The position numbers and the translations under genes were made by a program. Positions 1 to 10,315 of a stretch of 64,000 bases of DNA are shown in pieces (position 1 is the stretch's first letter; each line of letters starts with the position of its first letter). The notes below the pieces were generated by a model. The model was not told the DNA's origin and searched no databases. It was given only the letters and a program-made list of their open reading frames with translations. The stretch lies in contig NZ_CP093443.1 of the NCBI RefSeq assembly GCF_026168515.1, positions 3,968,001 to 4,032,000 of the forward strand, written 5' to 3'. Source of the stretch: Brevibacterium spongiae. Its GTDB lineage: Bacteria > Actinomycetota > Actinomycetes > Actinomycetales > Brevibacteriaceae.

Positions 1-34
1 CGTCTGAGTCGCCGGTCGTGCCCGCAGGAAACTG

Positions 35-98
35 GAGTTAAGTGGGTTCAGATTGCACATTCCTGCGTCGAAAACGGCAATCTGACCCCACTTAACTC
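35..98. repeat. Long inverted repeat (22-bp arms, 20-nt loop)
   Basis: Arms at 35-56 and 77-98 are reverse complements except one position (T47 opposite C86), separated by 20 nt. The 3' end of the trehalose-phosphatase/GH15 gene lies just to the right and is read leftward, so the structure could stop that transcript. There is no T-run on either side, and the arms are longer than a usual intrinsic terminator. It may instead be a dispersed palindromic element. It differs in sequence from the three palindromes near 8-10 kb. Confidence 0.6.
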
Positions 99-153
99 GC
101 TGGAGATGCGCCGCAGCCGCGTCTGCGCGGCGGGTGCGCGTCCGCTCGCCGGC

Positions 154-2799
154 TCAGCTCGGGCGGTAGGCGTCGAGCTGCTGGGCGACGCGGATGTAGC
201 CGAGGTGTGAGTACGCCTGCGGGTGGTTGCCCAAGTGCATCTCGGCGACGGGGTCGTACTCCTCCGACAGCAGTCCGGTGGGTCCAAGCAGGTCGTCGAC
301 CTGCCGGAACAGATCCCAGGCATCGTCGATGCGGCCGACCTTGATGAAGGCTTCGATGAGCCACGTCGTGCAGATGTGGAATCCACCCTCGAGTCCGGGC
401 AGCCCGTCGTCATACCGGTAGCGGAAGACAGTCGGGCCGACGCGCAGTTCGCGCTCGATCGCGTCGACGGTGGACACGAACCGCGGGTCGTCGGCGTCGA
501 GCAGCCCCGAGAGGCCGACGAACAGCGCCGCCGAGTCCAGGTCCGTTTCACCGTAGGCGACGGTGAACGCCCCGACCTCCTCGTTGAAGCCATTGGTGAG
601 CACGTCGTGGGCGATCTCCTCACGAAGCTGCCTCCACGCACCGGGCGGCTCCCGGTCGAACCGGTCCGCGATCCGCAGCGCCCGATCGACCGTCACCCAG
701 CACATCACCCGCGTGTACACGTTGTGCTTCGGCGCACGCCGGGCCTCCCAGATCCCGTGATCGGCCTCGAACCACCGTTTGCCCACGGCTTCGACCATCT
801 GACAGGTGAGAGTCCAATAGTCCTCGGGCAGCTCGCCGAGGTGGTCGCTGAGTTCGTCGAGGAGCTCCGTAACCGGGCCGAACACGTCCAGTTGGACCTG
901 ATGTTCGGCGGCATTGCCGACCCGCACCGGCCGTGATCCGGCGTATCCGGGCAGGTGGTTGAGCACCGCCTCGGTAGTCAGCGCCGAACCGTCGACGGCG
1001 TAGAGCGGATGAAGCTGCTCGGGAGAGACCGTTCGCTCGAGGATGCCGGAGAGCCAGGAGAGGAAACCTTCGGCCTCACCGGTGGATCCGAGGGCCAGCA
1101 GGGCCCGAACGGTCATCGACCCGTCGCGCAGCCACGTGTACCGGTAGTCCCAGTTGCGGACACCGCCGATGCCCTCGGGCAGGGAGGTCGTGGGGGCGGC
1201 GAGGACTCCGCCGGTGGGTTCGTGGCACAGGGCGCGCAGGGTGATCGCGGAGCGGATGACCTCTTCACGGTGGTGGCTGGGCAGGGTGAGCGAGTCGACC
1301 CAGTTCGTCCAGAAATTCAGCGCGCGTTCGCGCACATGATGCTCGCCGCCGGTGGCCATATATCCGGCATCTCCCGTGCCCGATCCGCAGGCGAGGACGA
1401 GGACGACGGATCCGCCGGACTGCTGCGAGGGGACGACGGTCGCCGCGGCAGTGTGGGAGTCTCCGTTCTCGATGATGTCGAAGTCGATTCCGGGGGCGTG
1501 GAGTTCGATCGGCTCCGCGGTACCGAGCACCGCCACCCCGTCATCGGTCCTGGTCATGCGGGTGGGAACCGTGGCGTAGTCGAGTCTGGGTGCGAAGCGG
1601 ATACGGGTCGGGGTGTCGCCGGTGAGCACGCGGACGACGATCGTGTCGTCGCTGTGTCCGTCGACGGGAGCGAGGTAGTCCACACAGCTCAGCCCGGCCC
1701 ACCGGGTCTCGAGCAGGGTCGAGTTCCCGAGGTACCGCTGGGTCAGCGGGGCCGCCCCGTTTTCGGGGGAGACGGCGAAGAATCCGGCCGCCTCGGTGCC
1801 GAGGACCTCGGAGAACATCGATGCCGAGTGTGGCAGCGGGTGCGGCATCCAGCAGATGCTGCCGGCGGGGTCGATGAGCGCGGTCGACTGTCCGTTTCCG
1901 ATGAGGCTGTGCCGCTGGATCGGGGTGGCACGGCGCCCGAAGAGCCAGGATTTCCGCAGCTCGAACAGTGCACTGAGGACGATGGAGACTTCCGCCGGTG
2001 AGTCCAGTCGGAAGTCCGCGTGAGTGGGCGCGGCTTCGGCACCGACCTTGAGCCCGAGGTCGTCGGCGCCGAGTGTCTCGAGCGCGAATTCGTCGGCGGT
2101 GTCATCGCCGATGAACACGACGGCTTCCGCTCCGGTCTGGCTGCGCAGCCGGGTCAGCGCATCGGCCTTCGAGGAGGGCACGACGGACAGGTCGATGACC
2201 TGTTTGCCGCGAGTGGGGTGGATCGGGTGAGCGGACGCGAGCTTCTCGACAGCGGCTTCGATCTCACGCCGGTCGGTCTCGTCGAGTCCGCGCAGGTGCA
2301 CGGCCGCGCCCGTAGTCTTGTGCTCGATGACATCGCGCGGCAGGGTGCGGGTGAGGTCGGCCCGGAAGTCGGCGAGGACCGTCCGCTGTGTTTCGGTGAG
2401 GGTGTCGATGGTGAATGTGTCGGTCTCACCGCCGTGAGATCCGAACAGGTGGACCTCCCGGGGCAGGCGTGACATCGCCGCGAGGTCGCGCAGGCTGCGA
2501 CCGGAGATCACCCCCGCCGAGGTGGACGGAAGCAAGGCGAGCGCGCGCAGTGAGTCGACCGAGCCCTCCAAAGGGAAGGCCTGGCTGGGAACGTCGACGA
2601 TGGGGGCGATCGTCCCGTCGTAATCGGTGGCCACCAGCAGGGATGGCGACCGGGAGAGTTCGAAGAGCCGCCGGAAGAGAACGGGGTCGAGTCTTCGGCT
2701 CGCTTCGGCCAAGTCGCCCAGTAGTTCGGAGGACCTCACCGAGGCGGCAATGGTGGCCAATCGGGATTCGGTTGCGCTCTCGTGCTCGACAGTGCTCAT
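154..2799 (-). CDS. Fused trehalose-6-phosphate phosphatase and GH15 glycoside hydrolase
   Basis: An 881-residue two-domain cytoplasmic protein. Residues about 50-285 are an OtsB-type HAD phosphatase: the nucleophile motif DYDGT is at 59-63 and the metal-binding GDD motif near 232. This domain should release trehalose from trehalose-6-phosphate. From about residue 295 to the end it is a GH15 (glucoamylase/trehalase-like) domain, with the family opening around HSLIGNG and a conserved NWDYRYTWLRD block near 545-556. Some actinobacterial GH15 proteins are trehalases, so one chain may carry enzymes that make and consume trehalose; the GH15 substrate cannot be read from sequence. The gene lies 35 bp downstream of the HdeD-like gene on the same strand and is probably co-transcribed. 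No trehalose-phosphate synthase is in view. Confidence 0.85.
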   Translation of the reverse strand: MSTVEHESATESRLATIAASVRSSELLGDLAEASRRLDPVLFRRLFELSRSPSLLVATDYDGTIAPIVDVPSQAFPLEGSVDSLRALALLPSTSAGVISGRSLRDLAAMSRLPREVHLFGSHGGETDTFTIDTLTETQRTVLADFRADLTRTLPRDVIEHKTTGAAVHLRGLDETDRREIEAAVEKLASAHPIHPTRGKQVIDLSVVPSSKADALTRLRSQTGAEAVVFIGDDTADEFALETLGADDLGLKVGAEAAPTHADFRLDSPAEVSIVLSALFELRKSWLFGRRATPIQRHSLIGNGQSTALIDPAGSICWMPHPLPHSASMFSEVLGTEAAGFFAVSPENGAAPLTQRYLGNSTLLETRWAGLSCVDYLAPVDGHSDDTIVVRVLTGDTPTRIRFAPRLDYATVPTRMTRTDDGVAVLGTAEPIELHAPGIDFDIIENGDSHTAAATVVPSQQSGGSVVLVLACGSGTGDAGYMATGGEHHVRERALNFWTNWVDSLTLPSHHREEVIRSAITLRALCHEPTGGVLAAPTTSLPEGIGGVRNWDYRYTWLRDGSMTVRALLALGSTGEAEGFLSWLSGILERTVSPEQLHPLYAVDGSALTTEAVLNHLPGYAGSRPVRVGNAAEHQVQLDVFGPVTELLDELSDHLGELPEDYWTLTCQMVEAVGKRWFEADHGIWEARRAPKHNVYTRVMCWVTVDRALRIADRFDREPPGAWRQLREEIAHDVLTNGFNEEVGAFTVAYGETDLDSAALFVGLSGLLDADDPRFVSTVDAIERELRVGPTVFRYRYDDGLPGLEGGFHICTTWLIEAFIKVGRIDDAWDLFRQVDDLLGPTGLLSEEYDPVAEMHLGNHPQAYSHLGYIRVAQQLDAYRPS

Positions 2800-2834
2800 C
2801 TCACCTCGGATGTCTCGGTTGGCTCAGGTGCCGG

Positions 2835-3689
2835 TCAGGGCTCTTTCGTCGCTGGGGTGTCGTTCTCGGGATCGTTGGGATTCTCGGCATCATCGCCGGT
2901 GGCCTCGGTCGTGCGATCGGATTCGTCGGCGGCATCGGCTGGGTCGGACGTGTCCGCAGCATCGGACGGGTTCGTATCGTCGGCGGCGTCAGCGGCACGC
3001 GAGGGGGCAGCGTCGGCGCGGTCGGTCGCCTCGGTGGGGGTATCGATCTGTTCGGGCAAGGCACCGAGCTTTGCCAGCTGGCGGCCCTTGCTCAGGCGGG
3101 AGTAGCCGCCGATGATGAAGATCACGCCGGCGATGAGGGTCGCCGCTCCCGTGAAGCCGAGGATCGACAGGGCCTCCATGCCGTCGCCGAAGACGAGGAT
3201 GATGCCGAGCAGGACGTGGACTCCGGAGGCGATGAGGAAGTCCGAGGCCATGGGCTGGGATCGCAGCTGTCGGTAGGCCCAGAATTCGAGGGCACCGTGC
3301 AGCAGGGCCCAGATGCTCAGGGCCGCACGCAGTTCGGCGGGGTGGTCGGCGAGGAACAGGAAGACGATGGCCGGGATCGCGATGACGGCCTGACCGAAGA
3401 TCGCGGTGCGCACGTTCAACGGCGAGCGTACGGCCTGGAAGACCAGGGCCAGGGCGAAGAGGATGAGGTAGCCGATGGCGAGGTGGTCGACGACCTCGGT
3501 CGGCATGCTCAGCTGCAGCGGATTGCTCGAATCGCGGGGCCAGAAGACGGTGACGATGCCGAAGACGACGCCGAGGATTCCGCGCACGACCATGGGCCAG
3601 CCGAGTCGGCTCGCTGCGGCAATGGCCTGCGGGGCGGCCTCGGTTCGCGGGGGTGTGGATTCGGTGCGCGGATCTTCGGTACTCATCAC
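2835..3689 (-). CDS. HdeD-like (DUF308) integral membrane protein with acidic tail
   Basis: A 284-residue protein. After about 28 hydrophilic residues come roughly six to seven hydrophobic helices spanning residues 30-205, in the pattern of HdeD/DUF308 membrane proteins. The last 80 residues are a low-complexity tail rich in Asp, Ala and Thr, presumably cytoplasmic and disordered. HdeD relatives are tied to acid resistance in enterobacteria; the role here is unknown. The GTG start is preferred because a TAGACT -10-like hexamer sits exactly 6 nt before it, the geometry of a leaderless transcript; an ATG follows at the second codon. It heads a probable two-gene unit with the trehalose-phosphatase fusion. 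Confidence 0.75.
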   Translation of the reverse strand: MMSTEDPRTESTPPRTEAAPQAIAAASRLGWPMVVRGILGVVFGIVTVFWPRDSSNPLQLSMPTEVVDHLAIGYLILFALALVFQAVRSPLNVRTAIFGQAVIAIPAIVFLFLADHPAELRAALSIWALLHGALEFWAYRQLRSQPMASDFLIASGVHVLLGIILVFGDGMEALSILGFTGAATLIAGVIFIIGGYSRLSKGRQLAKLGALPEQIDTPTEATDRADAAPSRAADAADDTNPSDAADTSDPADAADESDRTTEATGDDAENPNDPENDTPATKEP

Positions 3690-3695
3690 GGCACC

Positions 3696-3701
3696 AGTCT
3701 A
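3696..3701 (-). promoter_or_regulatory. Leaderless-type -10 hexamer of the HdeD-like gene
   Basis: TAGACT on the minus strand, then 6 nt, then the GTG start. No Shine-Dalgarno sequence lies between them. Confidence 0.45.
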
Positions 3702-3801
3702 GGTCGCCAGCCTGAGTCTGTCCGGTCAGCGTCGGCTCAGGGTCGAAAGTGGGGCGAGTGAAGGACCGGCGGCGGGGCCGGATCAAGACCGGTGTGAAGT
3801 G

Positions 3802-4260
3802 TTACTTGCCCTTGACGGTGAGCGTGCCGCCGCTTTCGGAGACCTCGTACTTCGGCAGCGGCTCCTCGGCCGGCCCGGACATCACCTCTCCGGTTGTCAC
3901 CGAGAAGTTCGAGGAATGGCACGGGCAGACGATGGCCTCCTCGGTGACCCGAGTGACCTGGCAGCCCTGGTGGGTGCACACCGATGAGAACGCGAAGAAC
4001 TCGCCTTCCTTCGGCTGAGTGATCACGTAGGTGTCCTCGATGACGGTGCCGGAACCGACGGGAACGTCGGAGGCCGGCAGGCTCGAGTCCTTCGTCGGCT
4101 CCGCATCCTCGTCGGACGAACACGCCGAGGTGGCCGCCACCGAGCCGCCGATGACCGCCACCGTTCCGGCCACGCCCGCCGTCTTCATCACCCGGCGCCG
4201 GGTCGGGTCCGCCGGTGCGGTCGAGTCGGCTTCGGCGGGGCTGTTCGGGGTCGTCGTCAT
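3802..4260 (-). CDS. Tat-exported Rieske [2Fe-2S] protein
   Basis: A 152-residue protein with a twin-arginine leader (TRRRVMKTAG at 20-29) and a hydrophobic stretch ending at Cys47, which could be a lipoprotein acylation site. The mature part is one Rieske domain. Cluster ligands are Cys95/His97 in CTHQGC and Cys112/His115 in CPCH; Cys100 and Cys114 probably form the stabilising disulfide. It should carry electrons at the outer face of the membrane for a partner I cannot name. An upstream in-frame codon would add 16 residues, but AAGGAG lies 8 nt before the ATG at 4260, which fixes the start. It is transcribed divergently from the MFS gene. Confidence 0.88.
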   Translation of the reverse strand: MTTTPNSPAEADSTAPADPTRRRVMKTAGVAGTVAVIGGSVAATSACSSDEDAEPTKDSSLPASDVPVGSGTVIEDTYVITQPKEGEFFAFSSVCTHQGCQVTRVTEEAIVCPCHSSNFSVTTGEVMSGPAEEPLPKYEVSESGGTLTVKGK

Positions 4261-4418
4261 CGGAATCTGCTCCTTCTCGCGGGTGCGCACAATCCGCCAT
4301 GCCGCCAACAGACATGGACTCGTAAGTTCCAGCGTACAATCGCAGTCGGTTCACCGCCTGCAGGTACCTGTCAGCATCGAATGGCACCGGACCGCTCCTC
4401 GGACGATCGGGGCGATGG

Positions 4419-5573
4419 GTGCGGTGGGCCGCCTCGGTGTACGTATTCACCGTCGTCATGATGGGCACCACCCTGCCGACGCCCCTCTACCCGCTCTATG
4501 AGGAGCGGTTCGGGTTCGGCACCGCATTCACCACTCAGCTCTTCGCGATCTACACGGTCGGGGTCATCGGCGCGCTCATCATCTTCGGTCGGCTCTCCGA
4601 GGGACTGGGGCGACGGCCGGTGCTCAGCCTCGGGGTGATCTTCTCGATCGCCTCGGCGGTGCTCTTCCTCATCGGATCCCACATCGGCCTGCTGCTGACC
4701 GGCCGAGTCCTGTCCGGTCTGGCCGCGGGGATCTTCACGTCGACCGCCACCGTCACCGTGCTCGAGAACGCGCCGGCCGGGCGCGAACGACTCGCGGGAT
4801 CCTTGGCCACGGCGGCGAATATGGGCGGGCTGGGACTCGGGATCCTGTCCTCCGGACTGCTCGCCCGCTTCGCCCCCGCTCCCCTGCTCACGCCGTTCCT
4901 CGTCAACGCGCTCATGCTCGTCATCGCAGGCTTGGCGCTCATCTTCGTGCGGGACCGGACGCGCGGCGGGGCGACGGCTGTGCGGTTGCAGCTGCCGGGG
5001 ATTCCCGCCTCGGCGAAGCGCATGTTCCTAGCCGCCTCACCTGGGGCGACCACCGGCTTCGCGGTGTGCGGGCTGTATTCGGCGATCGCGCCGAGCTTCA
5101 TCGGTCAGACCCTGCACGTGACGTCGACCGCGGTCACGGGCGCCGTCGTGTTCCTTCTCTTCGGCGCCTCGGCGACCGCGCAGGTGCTGCTGCGCGGGTT
5201 GAGCGACCGTCGGCTCATCATCGGCGGGACCGTGACCATGATCGTGAGCATGGGTGCTCTCGTATGCGCGCTCATGGCAGGGTCGCTGCCGGTGCTCATC
5301 GCCTCCGCAGCGTTGGCCGGTGCCGGGCAGGGGCTCGTGTTCATGACCGGGATGCGTGCGATCACCGCGGTGACCGCGCCAGAACACCGCACCGAGGCGA
5401 CCACCTCGTACTTCATCCTCGCGTACGTGTTCATATCGGTGCCGGCGATCGGTGCCGGATTCCTCGCCGCCGAGGTGGGACTGGCGAATGCGACCGTCGT
5501 CTTCGCCGTCGCGGTGGCCGTCGTGTGTGTGTTGGGACTCGTGGCGGCCCGGAGGTTCGGGTCAGTGACGTGA
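4419..5573 (+). CDS. MFS transporter (drug-efflux type)
   Basis: A 384-residue protein with about 12 membrane helices. The MFS signature GRLSEGLGRRPVL lies in the loop after the second helix. The GTG at 4419 is the only standard start codon between an upstream in-frame stop (4323-4325) and the first helix, and it leaves almost no N-terminal tail. It is closely similar by eye to the second MFS gene at 34580-35806, sharing TTLPTPLYP near the N-terminus and the TTSYFILAY block. Substrate unknown; a proton-driven exporter of small molecules is the family expectation. Confidence 0.8.
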   Translation: MRWAASVYVFTVVMMGTTLPTPLYPLYEERFGFGTAFTTQLFAIYTVGVIGALIIFGRLSEGLGRRPVLSLGVIFSIASAVLFLIGSHIGLLLTGRVLSGLAAGIFTSTATVTVLENAPAGRERLAGSLATAANMGGLGLGILSSGLLARFAPAPLLTPFLVNALMLVIAGLALIFVRDRTRGGATAVRLQLPGIPASAKRMFLAASPGATTGFAVCGLYSAIAPSFIGQTLHVTSTAVTGAVVFLLFGASATAQVLLRGLSDRRLIIGGTVTMIVSMGALVCALMAGSLPVLIASAALAGAGQGLVFMTGMRAITAVTAPEHRTEATTSYFILAYVFISVPAIGAGFLAAEVGLANATVVFAVAVAVVCVLGLVAARRFGSVT

Positions 5574-5575
5574 AC

Positions 5576-5581
5576 TAGGGT
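5576..5581 (+). promoter_or_regulatory. Leaderless-type -10 hexamer of recQ
   Basis: TAGGGT followed by 7 nt and the ATG at 5589. It begins 2 nt after the upstream MFS stop codon, so recQ may have its own promoter in a 15-bp gap. Confidence 0.4.
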
Positions 5582-5588
5582 GGGTGCC

Positions 5589-7424
<1,836 letters not shown>

Positions 7425-7425
7425 C

Positions 7426-7851
7426 TCAGCCTTCGGCGAAGGCCTCGAGGCCCTGTTCGGCTGCCGTCGGGTCCATCCACATGAACTCGAGGATGTTGCC
7501 GTCGGGGTCGGTCATGCTGATGCCGTACATGAACCCGAGATCCTGCGGTTCCTTGTTCTCCCCACCACCGGCGTCGAGGATCGAGGCGCGCATCGCGTCG
7601 ACCTCGTCGCGGGATTCGCGGCTGAGGGCAGTGAGCGCCTGAGCTGTGGTGTGCGGGTCGGCAATCGGTTTGTCCGTGAAAGTGGCGAGGTAGTCCCGGG
7701 TGAGGATCATGAAGAAGATGTCGTCGGTCCATCTGATGCACGACGCATTGTCATCGGTGAACTCGGGCACCACCTCGGCGCCGATGGACTGGTAGAAGGT
7801 CTTGGCACGCTCGAGGTCGGTGGTCGGAAGGTTGACGAAGATCTGGGTCAT
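7426..7851 (-). CDS. VOC (glyoxalase/bleomycin-resistance fold) protein
   Basis: A 141-residue single-domain protein. The opening MTQIFVNLPTTDLERAKTFY and the closing DPDGNILEFMWMDP are typical of PhnB/YaeR-like members of the vicinal oxygen chelate superfamily. The late Glu in ILEF is the usual metal ligand. Substrate unknown; metal-dependent lyase, dioxygenase or antibiotic-binding activities occur in the family. The reading frame stays open far upstream, but GGGAG lies 5 nt before the ATG at 7851 and homology begins there. It converges on recQ with 1 bp between the stop codons. Confidence 0.8.
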   Translation of the reverse strand: MTQIFVNLPTTDLERAKTFYQSIGAEVVPEFTDDNASCIRWTDDIFFMILTRDYLATFTDKPIADPHTTAQALTALSRESRDEVDAMRASILDAGGGENKEPQDLGFMYGISMTDPDGNILEFMWMDPTAAEQGLEAFAEG

Positions 7852-8107
7852 AACTGCTCCCTTGCAGTGACGGCGACGCATCAGCGGATGCGAGCCCAGA
7901 CGAACCATGACAGCCGGACGGCTGAACGATGGGAGTCTGATTCTCTCCGCACACCCACCCCAAGTCAACACCCTGCTACCTGACGGCGGCCCAGCAACCT
8001 GGCGCGAGGTTGCTGGGCCGCCGTCAGGTAGTTCTGGGAGGGAAGTGACGGGGTAGCCTGAGAAGCGCACGGGCCCACCGGCCCTCTCGATTACTTGGAA
8101 GGCGACG
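7852..8107. other. Divergent intergenic region containing palindrome copy 1
   Basis: 256 bp between the divergent starts of the VOC gene and kynU. It carries the near-perfect 56-bp palindrome at 7976-8031. GAAGG lies 7 nt before the kynU start. I see no convincing promoter hexamers in the rest. Confidence 0.5.
7976..8031. repeat. Palindromic repeat, copy 1 (25-bp perfect arms, 6-nt loop)
   Basis: Arms 7976-8000 and 8007-8031 are exact reverse complements; the loop is GGCGCG. The arm runs CTACCTGACGGCGG then CCCAGCAACCT. Degenerate copies lie at 9404-9458 and 10249-10302. It lies upstream of both flanking genes, so it is not a terminator for either. Three copies in 2.3 kb suggest a REP-like dispersed element. 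Confidence 0.85.
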
Positions 8108-9400
8108 ATGACGACTCCTGACCCGGTCTCCACCACCTCGGCGATCACCCGCGCGAACTGCGAACAACGCGATGCGAACGATCCCCTGCGTGATTTCCGC
8201 GACGATTTCCTGCTCCCGGAAGGCACGATCTACCTCGACGGGAACTCGCTCGGTCCCCGCACGAAAGGCGCGGCCGAGCGCGCCCAGGACGTCATCGCCG
8301 ACGAATGGGGCACCGGCCTCATCGGGTCATGGAACTCCGCCAGCTGGTGGGACCTGCCCGCTAAATTGGGTGAGAAGATCGCCGGGATCGTCGGCGGCGG
8401 GGCCGGGTCCACCGTCGTCACGGACACCACCTCGATCAACCTGTTCAAGGCCGCCTCGGCGGCGCTGAAGATGCAGGCCGAGGACTCCCCGGACCGGCGG
8501 GTCATCCTCACTCAGCGGGAGAACTTCCCCTCCGATATCTACATGCTCGAAGGATTGGCCGAACAGCTCGGCGACGGATACAAAGTCCGCCTCGTCGACG
8601 ATGAGGAAGTCACCGCAGGGTTCCCGACGACGATGTCCGACGAGGTGGCCCTCGTCGTGCTCACCCACGTGAACTACCGGACGGGTCGTCTCTTCGATAT
8701 GGGCACGACCACCTCGGCGATCCATGCCGGCGGGGCCATGGTCATCTGGGACCTGTGCCATTCGGCGGGTGCTCTGCCCATCGATCTCACCGGTTCGGGT
8801 GCCGACATGGCGATCGGCTGCACGTACAAGTTCCTCAACGGCGGGCCCGGCTCACCGGCGTTTATCTGGGTAGCCGAAGGGCTGCGGAACCGATTCAGCC
8901 AACCTCTGTCGGGGTGGTGGTCGCATGCCCGACCCTTCGAGATGGACCCGGACTACCAGCCAGCCGATGGCATCCGCCGCTACCTCACCGGAACGCAGGG
9001 AATCCTGTCGATGTCCGTGGCAGGGCTCGGCCTCGACATCCATTCTCGGGTGGACATGAACCTGGTGCGGGCGAAGTCCCTGGCCTTGTCCGACCTGTTC
9101 ATCGACCTCGTCGATGAGCGTTTGGCCGATCACCCGGTCGAGGTCGTCACCCCACGTGAGCACGCTCATCGCGGATCCCAGGTCTCGATCCGGCACCCGG
9201 AGGGGTTTGCGGTGATGAGCGCACTCATCGAGCGCGGAATCATCGGCGACTACCGCGAACCGGAGGTGCTGCGGTTCGGGCTGACCCCGCTCTATATCGG
9301 GTTCACCGAGGTGTGGGACACCGTCGAGGCCCTGCGCGACATCCTCGACAACCACCTCTGGGACACAGACGCTCACAAAGTCCGCGGCGCCGTCACCTGA
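8108..9400 (+). CDS. kynU: Kynureninase
   Basis: A 430-residue PLP enzyme cleaving L-kynurenine to anthranilate and alanine (and 3-hydroxykynurenine to 3-hydroxyanthranilate) in tryptophan catabolism. The cofactor lysine is Lys241 in GCTYKFLNGGPGSPAF, the family signature. The N-terminal YLDGNSLGPRT and the block ending in QPLSGWWSH are also characteristic. GAAGG precedes the ATG by 7 nt. No other kyn gene lies nearby. The gene is bracketed by palindrome copies 1 and 2. Confidence 0.93.
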   Translation: MTTPDPVSTTSAITRANCEQRDANDPLRDFRDDFLLPEGTIYLDGNSLGPRTKGAAERAQDVIADEWGTGLIGSWNSASWWDLPAKLGEKIAGIVGGGAGSTVVTDTTSINLFKAASAALKMQAEDSPDRRVILTQRENFPSDIYMLEGLAEQLGDGYKVRLVDDEEVTAGFPTTMSDEVALVVLTHVNYRTGRLFDMGTTTSAIHAGGAMVIWDLCHSAGALPIDLTGSGADMAIGCTYKFLNGGPGSPAFIWVAEGLRNRFSQPLSGWWSHARPFEMDPDYQPADGIRRYLTGTQGILSMSVAGLGLDIHSRVDMNLVRAKSLALSDLFIDLVDERLADHPVEVVTPREHAHRGSQVSIRHPEGFAVMSALIERGIIGDYREPEVLRFGLTPLYIGFTEVWDTVEALRDILDNHLWDTDAHKVRGAVT

Positions 9401-9403
9401 TTA

Positions 9404-9458
9404 CTACCTGACGGCGGTGCAGCAACCTGGCGCCAGGTATCTGGGCCGCCGTCACCTG
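9404..9458. repeat. Palindromic repeat, copy 2 (imperfect)
   Basis: Left arm 9404-9428 differs from copy 1 by one base (TGC for CCC-type position); the loop is GGCGCC at 9429-9434; the right arm 9435-9458 carries several mismatches. It lies between the convergent ends of kynU and the MOSC gene and could also terminate both. Confidence 0.75.
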
Positions 9459-9475
9459 CGTTGGAACGTGGCCAC

Positions 9476-10228
9476 TCAGGTGTCCGGAGCCGCAGAGGTT
9501 TCGATGACTTCGGCGTTGACCCCGAAGTACGGTTCACCCGCCTCATTCCGCGGGCGGCTGGCGACGAGCGTCTTGAGCAGGTTGCTGCCCCGCTCGCCGG
9601 TGATCGGGTCGAGATCGAGGATGGCGCACCGCGCAATCGGTTCCCCGATCCGCACACGCAGAGCGCCGACGTCCGGCACGTTCAGCATCACATCCCTGCC
9701 TCGCCAGGTCTCTTCAATGAAGGGTTCGTCCGTGTCGAGGACGAGGGTGGCACGGAAGCGGGCGGCCTCATCTTGCAGCTCGTGGTGACCGGACTGATCG
9801 GCGAGTTCCCTCATCGAAGCAGTCGTGACGATCGACAGGCCAGCTCCGTAGATCACGTCCCCACGGTGTGCGCGGGCCAGCCGGACCGACTTTCCCAGCC
9901 ACTCGGAGGCGAGCGCCGAATGCGGACCGTCGGTGAGTTCCAGGTCGACCGGTCGCTTCCAGTAGGAGCAGGTCAGGCGCTCGCCCGAGCCGGCTGGCAC
10001 CCCAGAGGCAGAGCGCCCGTCGGGCAGGGTGACCGTCAGTGTGTCGTCGACGAGTGAGGTGGTCATTCGGATGAGCCGCGGATTCTGCACGGTCTTGAGC
10101 ACCTGCGCTCGCTCGACATCGACGAAGCAGAACGGGCGGTCGCCGACCGGCCCCTGAGCATCGACGATCGCTCCCGGTCGGGCCTCGTGCCGGGTGCCTT
10201 TGATATGGGCGAAGCCGATCGATGGCAC
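9476..10228 (-). CDS. MOSC-domain protein
   Basis: A 250-residue protein with the MOSC_N beta-barrel first (GDRPFCFVDVERAQVLKTVQ near 28-48) and the MOSC domain after it. The C-terminal part holds the conserved Cys in RCAILDLDPITGERGSNLL. MOSC proteins are related to the C-terminal domain of molybdenum cofactor sulfurase and handle Moco-bound sulfur or reduce N-hydroxylated compounds. The neighbours do not identify a partner, although this genome clearly uses molybdenum hydroxylases. Palindrome copies lie at both ends of the gene. Confidence 0.8.
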   Translation of the reverse strand: MPSIGFAHIKGTRHEARPGAIVDAQGPVGDRPFCFVDVERAQVLKTVQNPRLIRMTTSLVDDTLTVTLPDGRSASGVPAGSGERLTCSYWKRPVDLELTDGPHSALASEWLGKSVRLARAHRGDVIYGAGLSIVTTASMRELADQSGHHELQDEAARFRATLVLDTDEPFIEETWRGRDVMLNVPDVGALRVRIGEPIARCAILDLDPITGERGSNLLKTLVASRPRNEAGEPYFGVNAEVIETSAAPDT

Positions 10229-10248
10229 GCCGAATTCCCGCGCTGGAG

Positions 10249-10302
10249 CAGGTGACGGGGGCGGAGCAACCTGGCGCCAGGTTGCTGCGCCGCCGTCAGG
10301 AT
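10249..10302. repeat. Palindromic repeat, copy 3, abutting the IS110 element
   Basis: The centre CTGGCGCCAG is at 10271-10280 with flanking arms containing GGAGCAAC and GTTGCTGCGCC. The right arm matches copy 1 up to GTCAGG at 10300, then diverges within 16 bp of the transposase stop codon. This suggests the IS joined the chromosome at or within this palindrome. Confidence 0.7.
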
Positions 10303-10315
10303 CCTTCTATGTCTG

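Noticed and set aside
7976-10302. CRISPR-like array from the three palindromes
   Set aside because: Copies are over 800 bp apart with whole genes between them and no cas genes.
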